Part shown: one piece after another, positions 16,583 to 23,209 of the stretch
Position numbering within the stretch: position 1 is the first letter of the stretch
How the letters are laid out: each line of letters opens with the position of its first letter
From: DASVDE01 sp036381235
GTDB lineage: Bacteria; Actinomycetota; Thermoleophilia; Solirubrobacterales; 70-9
Reading direction: 5' to 3'
NCBI GenBank assembly: GCA_036381235.1
Contig: DASVDE010000007.1
Coordinates: 1-44,796, forward strand
Length of the DNA: 44,796 bases
The notes under the pieces: model-generated
Databases searched by the model: none
What the model saw: only the letters and a program-made list of their open reading frames with translations
What the model was told of the DNA's origin: nothing
Made by a program: the position numbers and the translations under genes

Positions 16583-16602
16583 CACGCCCTTAGACGGGCG
16601 TG
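16583..16602. terminator. Hairpin after ileS covering the next start codon
   Basis: CACGCCC (16583-16589) and GGGCGTG (16596-16602) form a 7-bp stem with a 6-base loop, 20 bases after the ileS stop. The right arm contains the GTG start codon of the DUF4258 gene (16600-16602). In a read-through transcript the start would be buried. No T-run follows. Confidence 0.4.
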
Positions 16603-16815
16603 CGTCTCACGCGACATGCCAAGAATCGCGCACGTCGACATCGAATTACGCGGGCGGATATCGCTTCAGTCATTCTAAATCCGATCCATCACGATCGAGA
16701 CGAGAAGGGACGTGCGCGCTATGTTGGCGATGTTCGGGGTAGACGCATCCGGGTTGTGGTTGCAGCCGACGAACCAAGCGTAGTCATCACAGTGCACCCG
16801 AGGAGAGGTCGATGA
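16600..16815 (+). CDS. DUF4258-type small protein (putative toxin of a pair)
   Basis: 71 residues, very basic: RLTRHAKNRARRHRITRADIASVIL, then IRVVVAADEPSVVITVHPRR. The H-x2-R-x3-R-x-I-x3-DI start and the closing VVITVHP strand are the DUF4258 pattern, related to small RelE/BrnT-like folds. It is followed with a four-base ATGA overlap by a DUF2283 protein, a pairing that looks like a toxin-antitoxin or regulatory module. Start is GTG. Local base composition is visibly richer in A and T than the neighbours (for example ATCGAATTACG and CATTCTAAATCC), which hints at acquisition. Biochemical function of either family is not established. Confidence 0.65.
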   Translation: MRLTRHAKNRARRHRITRADIASVILNPIHHDRDEKGRARYVGDVRGRRIRVVVAADEPSVVITVHPRRGR

Positions 16816-17105
16816 AGGCCGACTACGACAGCGAGGCAAATGCGCTATCGATTGACCTAGTCGAGGTCCCCCGTTGGGACAACGGGACGGAGATAGACGA
16901 TACGTATTGCAACGTGGCTCTTTTCCAAGGAACGCCCGTCAACGTCGAGTTGCTCAATCCCTCCGATCACTTGGACCTTCTAGATGTCGTCGCAAAACGA
17001 TTTGCGCTCGACGTGGTGGCGCTACGGGCAACCGCCCAAGCTGCTTTGGCGGCGCCGAATCGGGTCGTTACGGTAACGCTGGATACAGCCGGCGCCACCG
17101 CCTGA
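16812..17105 (+). CDS. DUF2283 family protein (partner of the DUF4258 gene)
   Basis: 97 residues. The beginning KADYDSEANALSIDLVEV is the DUF2283 pattern Y-D-x-E-x-(D/N)-A-L-x-I, and VNVELLNPSDHL corresponds to the usual GIEILDAS segment. It starts four bases inside the upstream gene (ATGA), so expression is coupled. Members of DUF2283 are often found next to DUF4258 genes and are thought to form a two-gene module. The C-terminal 40 residues (KRFALDVVALRATAQAALAA and after) are longer than the minimal domain. Whether it neutralises the upstream protein is an inference from context. Confidence 0.6.
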   Translation: MKADYDSEANALSIDLVEVPRWDNGTEIDDTYCNVALFQGTPVNVELLNPSDHLDLLDVVAKRFALDVVALRATAQAALAAPNRVVTVTLDTAGATA

Positions 17106-17113
17106 ACAACTGG

Positions 17114-17293
17114 TCACTCTTCGGTGGGCTCGCCGATGATGAAGTCGGACTTGGAGGAGTCGGAGAACTTCACCCAGCAGTGCTCCGGGGAGGCGTCGGC
17201 CACTTCGACCAACGCCTCCTCGATGCGCTTGGCGATCTCCGCCTTCTGCTCGTCGCTGCGTCCCTCGAACCAGTGGACGTGGACGAAGGGCAT
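17114..17293 (-). CDS. Small 4-oxalocrotonate tautomerase-like protein
   Basis: A 59-residue reading frame beginning MPFVHVHWFEGRSDEQKAE. Pro2 after the initiator Met is the catalytic base of the tautomerase family, and the short beta strand followed by R-S-D-E-Q-K-A-E-I-A-K-R-I-E-E-A is the expected 4-OT beta-alpha start. The length matches the 58-65 residues of 4-OT subunits, which work as hexamers. The ending (KSDFIIGEPTEE) is less typical. It starts three bases after the thioredoxin stop codon on the same strand, so the two share a transcript. The substrate is unknown. Confidence 0.7.
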   Translation of the reverse strand: MPFVHVHWFEGRSDEQKAEIAKRIEEALVEVADASPEHCWVKFSDSSKSDFIIGEPTEE

Positions 17294-17296
17294 CGG

Positions 17297-17623
17297 CTAG
17301 GCGAGGGCGGGCTCTAGCTCGGCCTCGAGGCGGCGCTTGGGCATCGCCCCGATCACCTTCTTGGCGATCGCGCCGTCCTTGAAGAGGATCAACGTCGGGA
17401 TCGAGAGGACCTCGTACTGCGCGGCGGTCTGCTGGTTCTCGTCGACGTTGAGGCTGAGGATCCTCAGGTTGTCGCGCTCGGCGTCGATCTCCTCGAGGAC
17501 CGGGTGGACGACGCGGCACGGGCCGCACCAGGGAGCCCAGAAGTCGACGAGCACGGGGCCCTCGGCCTCCAGGACCTCGGCCTTGAAGGTTGCGTCTGTT
17601 ACGTCGGCGAGCTTCCCTGTCAC
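17297..17623 (-). CDS. trxA: Thioredoxin
   Basis: 108 residues with the classic active site WCGPC (W32, C33, C36) in FWAPWCGPCRVVHPVL. The cis-Pro appears in SIPTLILFKDG and the usual GAMPK end follows. It reduces protein disulfides in the cytosol and would also supply electrons to APS/PAPS reductases and peroxidases. The GTG start at 17623 is preceded by GAGGAG about ten bases upstream. A promoter with a symmetric element lies upstream at 17661-17677. The tautomerase gene follows after three bases. Confidence 0.95.
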   Translation of the reverse strand: MTGKLADVTDATFKAEVLEAEGPVLVDFWAPWCGPCRVVHPVLEEIDAERDNLRILSLNVDENQQTAAQYEVLSIPTLILFKDGAIAKKVIGAMPKRRLEAELEPALA

Positions 17624-17660
17624 TGGAATCGGTCTCCTCGGAGTCGAGTTTCGAGGCTCA

Positions 17661-17677
17661 ATACTTCAAAAAGTATA
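17661..17677 (-). promoter_or_regulatory. trxA -10 element embedded in a palindrome
   Basis: ATACTT-CAAA-AAGTAT (17661-17676) is a perfect 6-bp inverted repeat. On the reverse strand TATACT (17677-17672) is an almost ideal -10, giving a leader of roughly 40 bases before the trxA GTG. TACTT-N4-AAGTA palindromes are known operators of HxlR/DUF24 and related thiol or quinone sensing repressors (the YodB type), so a redox-responsive repressor is a sensible guess. Confidence 0.55.
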
Positions 17678-17687
17678 GCGTCCCTCT

Positions 17688-18443
17688 TCAGGCATCCGGC
17701 ACCGCGGTTCCGGCGCGCCTTCCGCTGAAGCGTAGAAGAGGAACCCGCCAGACCGCTTCGGCGACGATCCCGCGGTCCATCTTCGAGCTGCCCGCCCGCC
17801 GGTCGCGGAAGACGATCGGCACCTCGACCACGCGGAAGCCGGCCTTGATCGCCCGGTAGGTCATCTCCACCTGGAAGGCGTAGCCGCGGGCCTTGACCGA
17901 GCCGAGGTCGATCGCCTCCAGCACCTCGCGGCGGAAGCACTTGAAACCTCCCGTCAGGTCCCGAACCCCGACGCCGAGCACCAGCCGCGCGTAGGCGCTG
18001 CCACCGCGGCTGATCGCCCGCCTCAGCGGCCCCCAGTCGCCGACCCCGCCGCCCGGCACGTAGCGCGATCCGAGCACCAGGTCGGCTCGCTCCGCCGCCT
18101 CCAGCAGCCGCGGCAGGTAGGCGGGGTCGTGGGAGAAGTCGGAGTCCATCTCCAGCACCAGGCCGGCGCCCTGGGCCAGGGCGCGGCGGAAGCCAGCGAT
18201 GTAGGCGGGGCCGAGCCCCTCCTTCTGTGGCCGGTGCAGAACCTCGACATTGCCGTGCTCGGTTGCCAGCCGGTCGGCGATCTGCCCGGTGCCGTCGGGC
18301 GAGTTGTCGTCGACGATCAACACATGCGCCGAAGCCGGCAGCTTGTCGCGGACAGCCGCGACGAAGGCCTCGATGTTCTCGGCCTCTTCGTAGGTAGGGA
18401 GGACCAACCAGGCGGGCCCCCTCTTGGGCCGGGAGTCGGGCAT
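17688..18443 (-). CDS. Polyprenyl-phosphate mannosyltransferase-like family 2 glycosyltransferase
   Basis: 251 residues, GT2 fold. PTYEEAENI near the start, VDDNSPDGT (D45, D46) for nucleotide binding, and EMDSDFSHDP (D100, D102) for the metal. RYVPGG, LTGGFKCFRREVL, the GYAFQVEM segment and VPIVFRDRRAGSSKM are the marks of dolichol/polyprenol phosphate mannose synthases (Dpm1, the Ppm1 catalytic domain). It would transfer mannose from GDP-mannose to polyprenyl phosphate for lipoglycan or protein mannosylation. No membrane segment is visible, so it is the short, soluble form that sits on the membrane surface. TAGCAT lies six bases before the ATG. Confidence 0.88.
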   Translation of the reverse strand: MPDSRPKRGPAWLVLPTYEEAENIEAFVAAVRDKLPASAHVLIVDDNSPDGTGQIADRLATEHGNVEVLHRPQKEGLGPAYIAGFRRALAQGAGLVLEMDSDFSHDPAYLPRLLEAAERADLVLGSRYVPGGGVGDWGPLRRAISRGGSAYARLVLGVGVRDLTGGFKCFRREVLEAIDLGSVKARGYAFQVEMTYRAIKAGFRVVEVPIVFRDRRAGSSKMDRGIVAEAVWRVPLLRFSGRRAGTAVPDA

Positions 18444-18449
18444 CCGCGG

Positions 18450-18471
18450 ATGCTATTCCGGCGGCTAAGTT
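18450..18471. promoter_or_regulatory. Two back-to-back leaderless promoters
   Basis: The 35 bases between the glycosyltransferase and polX starts hold two -10 elements. TAGCAT on the reverse strand (18455-18450) is six bases before ATG 18443. TAAGTT on the forward strand (18466-18471) is seven bases before ATG 18479. There is no room for a leader or ribosome site on either side. Confidence 0.5.
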
Positions 18472-18478
18472 CTCACCG

Positions 18479-20200
18479 ATGACCAACGCCGAGATAGCCG
18501 CTGCCCTCGATGAGCTGGGCGTCCTCTACGAGCTGGACGGAGCGGTCAAATACCGGGTGCTCGCCTACAGCGCGGCGGCGAAGGCGATCCGCGAGAGCCC
18601 GGTCTCGGTGGCCGAGCTGGCGGCCGCGGGGAGGGCAACCGAGATCCCCGGCGTCGGCAAGACGCTGGCGGAGAAGATCGACGCTCTGTTGGCGACCGGC
18701 GAGATCCCCGCCGCGGTGAAGCTGAAGGCGAAGTTCCCACCGACCCTGGTCGAGGTGACGCGCGTCCCCGGCCTCGGCGCGAAAACCGCGAAGCGCCTCT
18801 TCGACGAGCTGGGGATCGCCTCGCTGGAGGATCTGAAGGCGGCGGCGGAGGCGGAGAAGATCCGTGATGTCAAAGGGCTCGGCCCCAAGGTCGAGGAGAA
18901 CGTGCTGGCCTCGCTGGAGCGGCTGGGCGAGCCGGGGGAGGGCCCGGGTCGCCTGCTGCTGTCCGCGGTGCGACCGATCGCCGAGGATCTGGCGGCGGCG
19001 CTGCGCGAGCATCCCGCCGCCAAACGGGTCGAGGTGGCCGGGTCGGTGCGGCGCTGGGCCGAGACCTGCAAGGACATCGACCTGATCGCCACCGCCGAGA
19101 ATCCCACCGCCCTCGCCGAGCACCTGGCCGGCCATCCATTGATAGCGGCGGCGGGCAAGCCGGGCTCCAATGGCCTCCGCGCCCAGACGCACAACGGGAT
19201 CTCCGTCGACCTGCGGATTGTCGCGCCGGCCGCGTTCGGCAACCTGCTCCAGCACTTCACCGGCTCGGCGGCCCACAACGTGCAGTTGCGCGAGGACGCC
19301 GTCGCGCGCGGCCTCAAGGTCTCAGAGCACGGGATCGCCGAGGTCGAGAGCGGCAAGGTCGACCTCTGCCCAACCGAGGAAGAGGTCTACGAGCGCCTCG
19401 GCTACGCCTACATCGAGCCGGAGCTGCGTGAGGGGCGCGGCGAGCTGAAAGCCGCCCGCGAGGGCAAGCTGCCGGACCTCGTCACGCTCGACGACATCCG
19501 CGGCGACCTGCACTCCCACACCACACTCTCCGACGGGCGCAACACCTTGGAGGAGATGGCGGCGGCGGCGCGAGAGCGCGGCTACGCCTACCTGGCGATC
19601 ACCGACCACTCCGCCAGCCACGGATTTGGCGACCACGTAACCGCAGAGCGCCTCTGGCAGCGGATTGAGGAGATCGGCGAGTGGAACAAGGGAAAGCGCG
19701 GCTTCCGGCTGCTCGCCGGCTCGGAGGTCAACATCGGCCTCGATGGCGCACTCGACTACCCCGACGATCTGGTCGAGGCGCTCGACTGGGTTGTGGCCAG
19801 CGTCCACACCTCCTTTGCGATCTCGGAGAAGGCAATGACCGAGCGGGTCCTGACGGCGATCGAGAATCCCCGGGTCCACTGCATCGGCCACCTGACCGGG
19901 CGGCTGATCGGCCGGCGCGAGCCCTACGGGATCGACGTCGAGGCGGTGGCGGAGGCGGCGGCGCGCACCGGCACGATGCTGGAGATCAACGGCAACCCCA
20001 ACCGCCGTGACCTCTCCGAGCACCACGCGCGGCTGGCGGTCGATGCCGGGGTGACGATCGTCCTCAACACCGACGCCCATGGCGTCGACACCCTCGACAA
20101 CATGGCCTACGCGGTGGCCACCGCGCGCCGAGCCTGGTTAACCGCGGCCGACATCGCCAACACGCGCGGCTGGCGCGACTTCAAGCGGTTCCTGAGCTGA
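18479..20200 (+). CDS. polX: DNA polymerase/3'-5' exonuclease PolX
   Basis: 573 residues, the bacterial PolX length. The N-terminal helix-hairpin-helix part (EIPGVGKTLAEKI, RVPGLGAKTAKRLFDELG, VKGLGPKVEENVL) binds DNA. The polymerase core has GSVRRWAETCKDIDLI with Asp199 and Asp201 and a third Asp244 in GISVDLRIV, matching the Bacillus numbering closely. The C-terminal PHP nuclease domain follows with GDLHSHTTLSDG (His345, His347), AITDHSASHG, SVHTSF and LNTDAHGVD. It fills short gaps in base-excision repair. The 3' end overlaps a converging membrane protein gene by 20 bases. Confidence 0.95.
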   Translation: MTNAEIAAALDELGVLYELDGAVKYRVLAYSAAAKAIRESPVSVAELAAAGRATEIPGVGKTLAEKIDALLATGEIPAAVKLKAKFPPTLVEVTRVPGLGAKTAKRLFDELGIASLEDLKAAAEAEKIRDVKGLGPKVEENVLASLERLGEPGEGPGRLLLSAVRPIAEDLAAALREHPAAKRVEVAGSVRRWAETCKDIDLIATAENPTALAEHLAGHPLIAAAGKPGSNGLRAQTHNGISVDLRIVAPAAFGNLLQHFTGSAAHNVQLREDAVARGLKVSEHGIAEVESGKVDLCPTEEEVYERLGYAYIEPELREGRGELKAAREGKLPDLVTLDDIRGDLHSHTTLSDGRNTLEEMAAAARERGYAYLAITDHSASHGFGDHVTAERLWQRIEEIGEWNKGKRGFRLLAGSEVNIGLDGALDYPDDLVEALDWVVASVHTSFAISEKAMTERVLTAIENPRVHCIGHLTGRLIGRREPYGIDVEAVAEAAARTGTMLEINGNPNRRDLSEHHARLAVDAGVTIVLNTDAHGVDTLDNMAYAVATARRAWLTAADIANTRGWRDFKRFLS

Positions 20201-20702
20201 GCCGGTCGCTTCGCAGCCCCGGAGTGCGCACGAGCTCGATCGGTCGGAGGGCTGAGTTGGGCACCACGTAGAACTTGACGCCGTCGCGTTGCTCGATGCC
20301 GAGGACCGCGGCCTCGCGGGTGCGCCAGGCGAGGGAGACCAACAGGGCGTAGCCGGCGCCGATCGCCGCGACGCCCGGATAGAAGATGCCGAGGGCACCG
20401 GCGAGGATCGCGGTGACCCCAATCGGCCAGAGGCGGACAAAGGCGATGCGGGCGGGGGTTTCGCCGGGCAGGGAGGTCGCCGTGCGCGCTTCGACCAGGG
20501 CATTGCGGACTCCTTCGGCGGCGCGCGACGGTCGACCCAGCCAGAGGCCGATTGCCAGCGACACAAGCCACCACACGGCGGCGACGAGCAGGGTCGTGTT
20601 GTCGTTGTCGCGGCCGACGACGGTCGCCGTTATCGCCCCCAGCGCGGTTGCCTCGGCGCCTGTTAAGAGAACCGTTATGCGCAGGAGATCGGTGTAGGGC
20701 AC
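20181..20702 (-). CDS. Hypothetical membrane protein
   Basis: 173 residues with about four hydrophobic segments: LLRITVLLTGAEATALGAITATVV (about 6-29), TLLVAAVWWLVSLAIGLWLG (37-56), LWPIGVTAILAGALGIFYPGVAAIGAGYALLVSLAW (91-126), and a soluble C-terminal end (REAAVLGIEQRDGVKFYVV). I recognise no named domain. It begins four bases after the otsB stop on the same strand and so is probably co-transcribed with it, and it converges with polX. Codon use follows the neighbours, which supports it as a real gene. Confidence 0.7.
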   Translation of the reverse strand: MPYTDLLRITVLLTGAEATALGAITATVVGRDNDNTTLLVAAVWWLVSLAIGLWLGRPSRAAEGVRNALVEARTATSLPGETPARIAFVRLWPIGVTAILAGALGIFYPGVAAIGAGYALLVSLAWRTREAAVLGIEQRDGVKFYVVPNSALRPIELVRTPGLRSDRLSSGTA

Positions 20703-20706
20703 CGGC

Positions 20707-21519
20707 TCACTCCGCCAGGGATTCGAGTATCTCCAGCCATCCCTCCGGACCCTCGACTGTCAGGTCCGATTCCTCGACCAGCTCCGGCGGCCCTTCGGAG
20801 GAGAGGACGCCTATGCAGACGGTGGCCACCAGCTCGCCCCCCTCGCGCAGCTCGCGCAGGCGGCGGAAGGCATCGAGGTCGGTGCGGTCGTCGCCGGCGT
20901 AGGCAGCCGTCTCTATTCCGTTGCCGGCGAGCAGCGCCGCGATCGCCGCGCCCTTGCCGCCGCCCCCCGCGGGGCGCAGCTCCAGCACCTTGCGGCCCCA
21001 GCGCGGCTCCAGGTCCTCCCGGCTCGCATCAGCCGCGATCTCGCGGGCACGCGCCTCTGCTGTCCGCTCGTCGCCGGCGCCCCGCCAGTGCAGGGCCTGG
21101 ATCGGCCCCTTGTCCTCGATCCGCAGCCCAACGGCCTCCAGCTGGGCGGGGTCGAGCGCGGCGGCGAACCGCGCGGCTTCGTCCTCGCGTCCCTCCAGCG
21201 TGGGATCGAGGCGCGGCTCCTCCTCTCCAGGCAGCAGCAGCTCCAGGCCATGGTTGCCCGCGTAGGAGATCCCTTGCACTCCGACCAGTCGCCGTGCCTC
21301 CAGCGCGCGGCGCCCCGATACGCAGCCGATGAGGGCATAGCGCTCGCGCAGCGCCTCGAGCGCCGCTGTCGCCGCCGCCGGCACAACCGCCTCCTGCGGC
21401 CGTGCCGCGATCGGAGCAAGCGTCCCGTCGACGTCGGTGAGGATCGCCGCTCGTTCCGGGTCCGCGCGTAGCCGGTCGAGCAACGCCTGCCCATCCTCTG
21501 TCCTGGGTACGGAGGACAC
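20707..21519 (-). CDS. otsB: Trehalose-6-phosphate phosphatase
   Basis: 270 residues, HAD fold of the OtsB type. Motif I DVDGTLAPI (nucleophile D29, acid D31), motif II SGRRA, the family NHGLELLLPG segment, the GKGAAI lysine and motif IV YAGDDRTDLDAF are all present. It removes phosphate from trehalose 6-phosphate in the last step of trehalose synthesis. The partner synthase OtsA is not in this window. GTG start. The downstream membrane protein follows after four bases. Confidence 0.92.
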   Translation of the reverse strand: MSSVPRTEDGQALLDRLRADPERAAILTDVDGTLAPIAARPQEAVVPAAATAALEALRERYALIGCVSGRRALEARRLVGVQGISYAGNHGLELLLPGEEEPRLDPTLEGREDEAARFAAALDPAQLEAVGLRIEDKGPIQALHWRGAGDERTAEARAREIAADASREDLEPRWGRKVLELRPAGGGGKGAAIAALLAGNGIETAAYAGDDRTDLDAFRRLRELREGGELVATVCIGVLSSEGPPELVEESDLTVEGPEGWLEILESLAE

Positions 21520-21524
21520 GGCAC

Positions 21525-21530
21525 TAGTAT
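21525..21530 (+). promoter_or_regulatory. -10 hexamer TAGTAT before the split TauE pair
   Basis: TAGTAT ends nine bases before ATG 21540, and no ribosome site is present. It lies in the 20-base divergent gap with otsB. Confidence 0.45.
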
Positions 21531-21539
21531 CGCGCCACC

Positions 21540-21923
21540 ATGCCTCCCGATCCCGCGCTTCCCTCCCGCCCGCTGCTGAAGCTGGCGGCGATAGGCACCG
21601 CGGCGGGAATCTTCAGCGGTCTGTTCGGGGTCGGCGGCGGCACGATCATCGTGCCGCTTCTGATTCTCTGGTTCGGCTACGGCGAACGGCTCGCAACCGG
21701 CACTAGCTTGGCGGCGATCGTCCTGATCGGGCTGCTCGGCGCACTCGCCCAGGGCGGCATCTACGGCAACGTCCATGTCGGCACCGCGCTGGCCCTGTCG
21801 ATCCCCGCCGTGGTCGGGGTTGTGATCGGCACCGCCGTTCAGCAGCGGATCTCCCAGCGCACCGTCTCCCTCCTCTTCGCGGCGCTGCTGGTGGCGATCG
21901 CAATTGAGCTGATCCTCCAATGA
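21540..21923 (+). CDS. TauE/SafE half-size exporter, first half
   Basis: 127 residues with four hydrophobic helices. The glycine-rich GTAAGIFSGLFGVGGGTIIVPLLI near the start is the repeat signature of TauE/SafE (DUF81) anion exporters, whose full-length members have two such repeats in about 250 residues. This gene has only one. The next gene supplies the other repeat, so the transporter appears to be split into two chains that would pair. TauE/SafE proteins export sulfite, sulfoacetate or other sulfur-containing organic anions. A link with the sulfate-reduction genes 19 kb away is possible but unproven. Confidence 0.75.
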   Translation: MPPDPALPSRPLLKLAAIGTAAGIFSGLFGVGGGTIIVPLLILWFGYGERLATGTSLAAIVLIGLLGALAQGGIYGNVHVGTALALSIPAVVGVVIGTAVQQRISQRTVSLLFAALLVAIAIELILQ

Positions 21924-21938
21924 GCGAATCGAGTCGAC

Positions 21939-22310
21939 GTGGATGAGCTGCTCGCCGCGCTGATCGCGATGGCCGGCGGCTTCACCGGCGGCATCGTCGG
22001 GGTCGGCGGCGGCGTCCTCTTCGTTCCGGCGTTGACCGTCTTCCTCGGCCTCACCCAGGTCGAGGGGGAGTCGACGTCGCTGCTGATGATCGTCATAGTC
22101 GCCCTGGTCGGCGCCTACCGCCAGAACGGCTACGGCAACGTCAACCTCCGCGCCGCGCTGATCGTCGGCGCCCTTTCTCCGATCGGCGTCCTGCTCGGCG
22201 TCTGGATCGCCAACAGCGTCTCCGAGCGGGCGCTTCAGCTCTCCTTCGCTGCGCTGGCACTGTTCATCGCCTACCGGTTGGTCAGGCGCGCCCTCGCCAC
22301 GCCCGCCTAG
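21939..22310 (+). CDS. TauE/SafE half-size exporter, second half
   Basis: 123 residues with a GTG start 15 bases after the first half. It carries the same repeat, AGGFTGGIVGVGGGVLFVPAL, then three more hydrophobic stretches and a short basic end (YRLVRRALATPA). The two halves resemble each other (GxxGGxGGG-x-(L/I)-x-VP) as expected for an internal repeat. The halves are in different reading frames with a clear stop and start between them and both keep clean ends, so a single recent frameshift is less likely than a stable two-gene form. Expression is probably coupled. Confidence 0.72.
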   Translation: MDELLAALIAMAGGFTGGIVGVGGGVLFVPALTVFLGLTQVEGESTSLLMIVIVALVGAYRQNGYGNVNLRAALIVGALSPIGVLLGVWIANSVSERALQLSFAALALFIAYRLVRRALATPA

Positions 22311-22329
22311 CGCTCCGCCGACCCATCGG

Positions 22330-22335
22330 TAGTCT
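22330..22335 (+). promoter_or_regulatory. -10 hexamer TAGTCT of the PAC2 gene
   Basis: TAGTCT ends seven bases before the GTG start at 22343. AAAAGG lies between and could double as a weak ribosome site. Confidence 0.4.
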
Positions 22336-22342
22336 CAAAAGG

Positions 22343-23206
22343 GTGGATTCTCTTTCCTGGGAAGGCGATCTGCCACAGCTCCGCTCGCCGATCCTCGTCT
22401 GCTCATTCCGAGGCTGGAACGATGCCGCCGCCGCGGCGTCGACCGCGTTGGCCACCGTTGCCGAGGCACTCGACTCGGAGCTGATCGCCCAGATCGATCC
22501 CGAGGACTACTTCGACTTCCAGGCGACGCGTCCGACCATCACCCTCAGCGAGGGTCAGGCCCGTCGCATCGACTGGCCGGAGAACAACCTGATCGCGGCC
22601 CGCGTCGCCGGCGCCGATCGGGATCTGGTGCTGCTCGATGGGACCGAGCCCAACCTGCGCTGGCGCACCTTCTCGGAGACGATCGCGACGGCCGCCGATG
22701 CGCTCGGCGTGGAGATGGTGATCACCCTCGGGGCGTTGATCGCCGAGGTATCCCACACCCTGCCGGTGCCGATCACCGGCCTCGCCTCCGACGAGGAGCT
22801 GGTCGAGGAGTTGGACATGCAGCGCTCCAGCTACGAGGGGCCGACGGGGATCGTCGGCGTCGTCCATGACTGCTGCCGCCAGATGGGGATGACTTCAGCC
22901 TCCCTCTGGGCGGCCGTGCCCCACTACGTCGCCGCGGTCCCAAACCCGAAGGCAGCCCTCGCCCTGCTGCGGCGCCTGGAGTCGCTCACCGGGATCGCCG
23001 TCGACGCCTCCGAGCTGGAAGCGGAGACGGCCACCTACGAGGAGCAGATCGGCCGTGCGGTCGCCGCCAATCCCGAGATCGAAGAGCTGGTGCAGAGAAT
23101 CGAGGCGGAGCAGGCCGAGCAGCTCGAAGAGGGAACCGATCTGCCGTCCGCCGACACGATCGCCCGCGAATTCCAGCGCTTCCTCCGCCAGCAGGGCGGC
23201 CAGTAG
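22343..23206 (+). CDS. PAC2 family protein
   Basis: 287 residues. RSPILVCSFRGWNDAAAAAS near the start is the PAC2 family opening (FxGWNDAG), and EMVITLGALIAEVSHTLPVPITG, then YEGPTGIVGVVHDCCRQMGM, follow the family order. PAC2 proteins resemble proteasome-assembly chaperone 2 and are common in actinobacteria, where their role is unsettled. The final 60 residues form a charged helix (EELVQRIEAEQAEQLEEG). GTG start. It converges with the nuclease gene, leaving three bases between stops. Confidence 0.85.
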   Translation: MDSLSWEGDLPQLRSPILVCSFRGWNDAAAAASTALATVAEALDSELIAQIDPEDYFDFQATRPTITLSEGQARRIDWPENNLIAARVAGADRDLVLLDGTEPNLRWRTFSETIATAADALGVEMVITLGALIAEVSHTLPVPITGLASDEELVEELDMQRSSYEGPTGIVGVVHDCCRQMGMTSASLWAAVPHYVAAVPNPKAALALLRRLESLTGIAVDASELEAETATYEEQIGRAVAANPEIEELVQRIEAEQAEQLEEGTDLPSADTIAREFQRFLRQQGGQ

Positions 23207-23209
23207 CGC

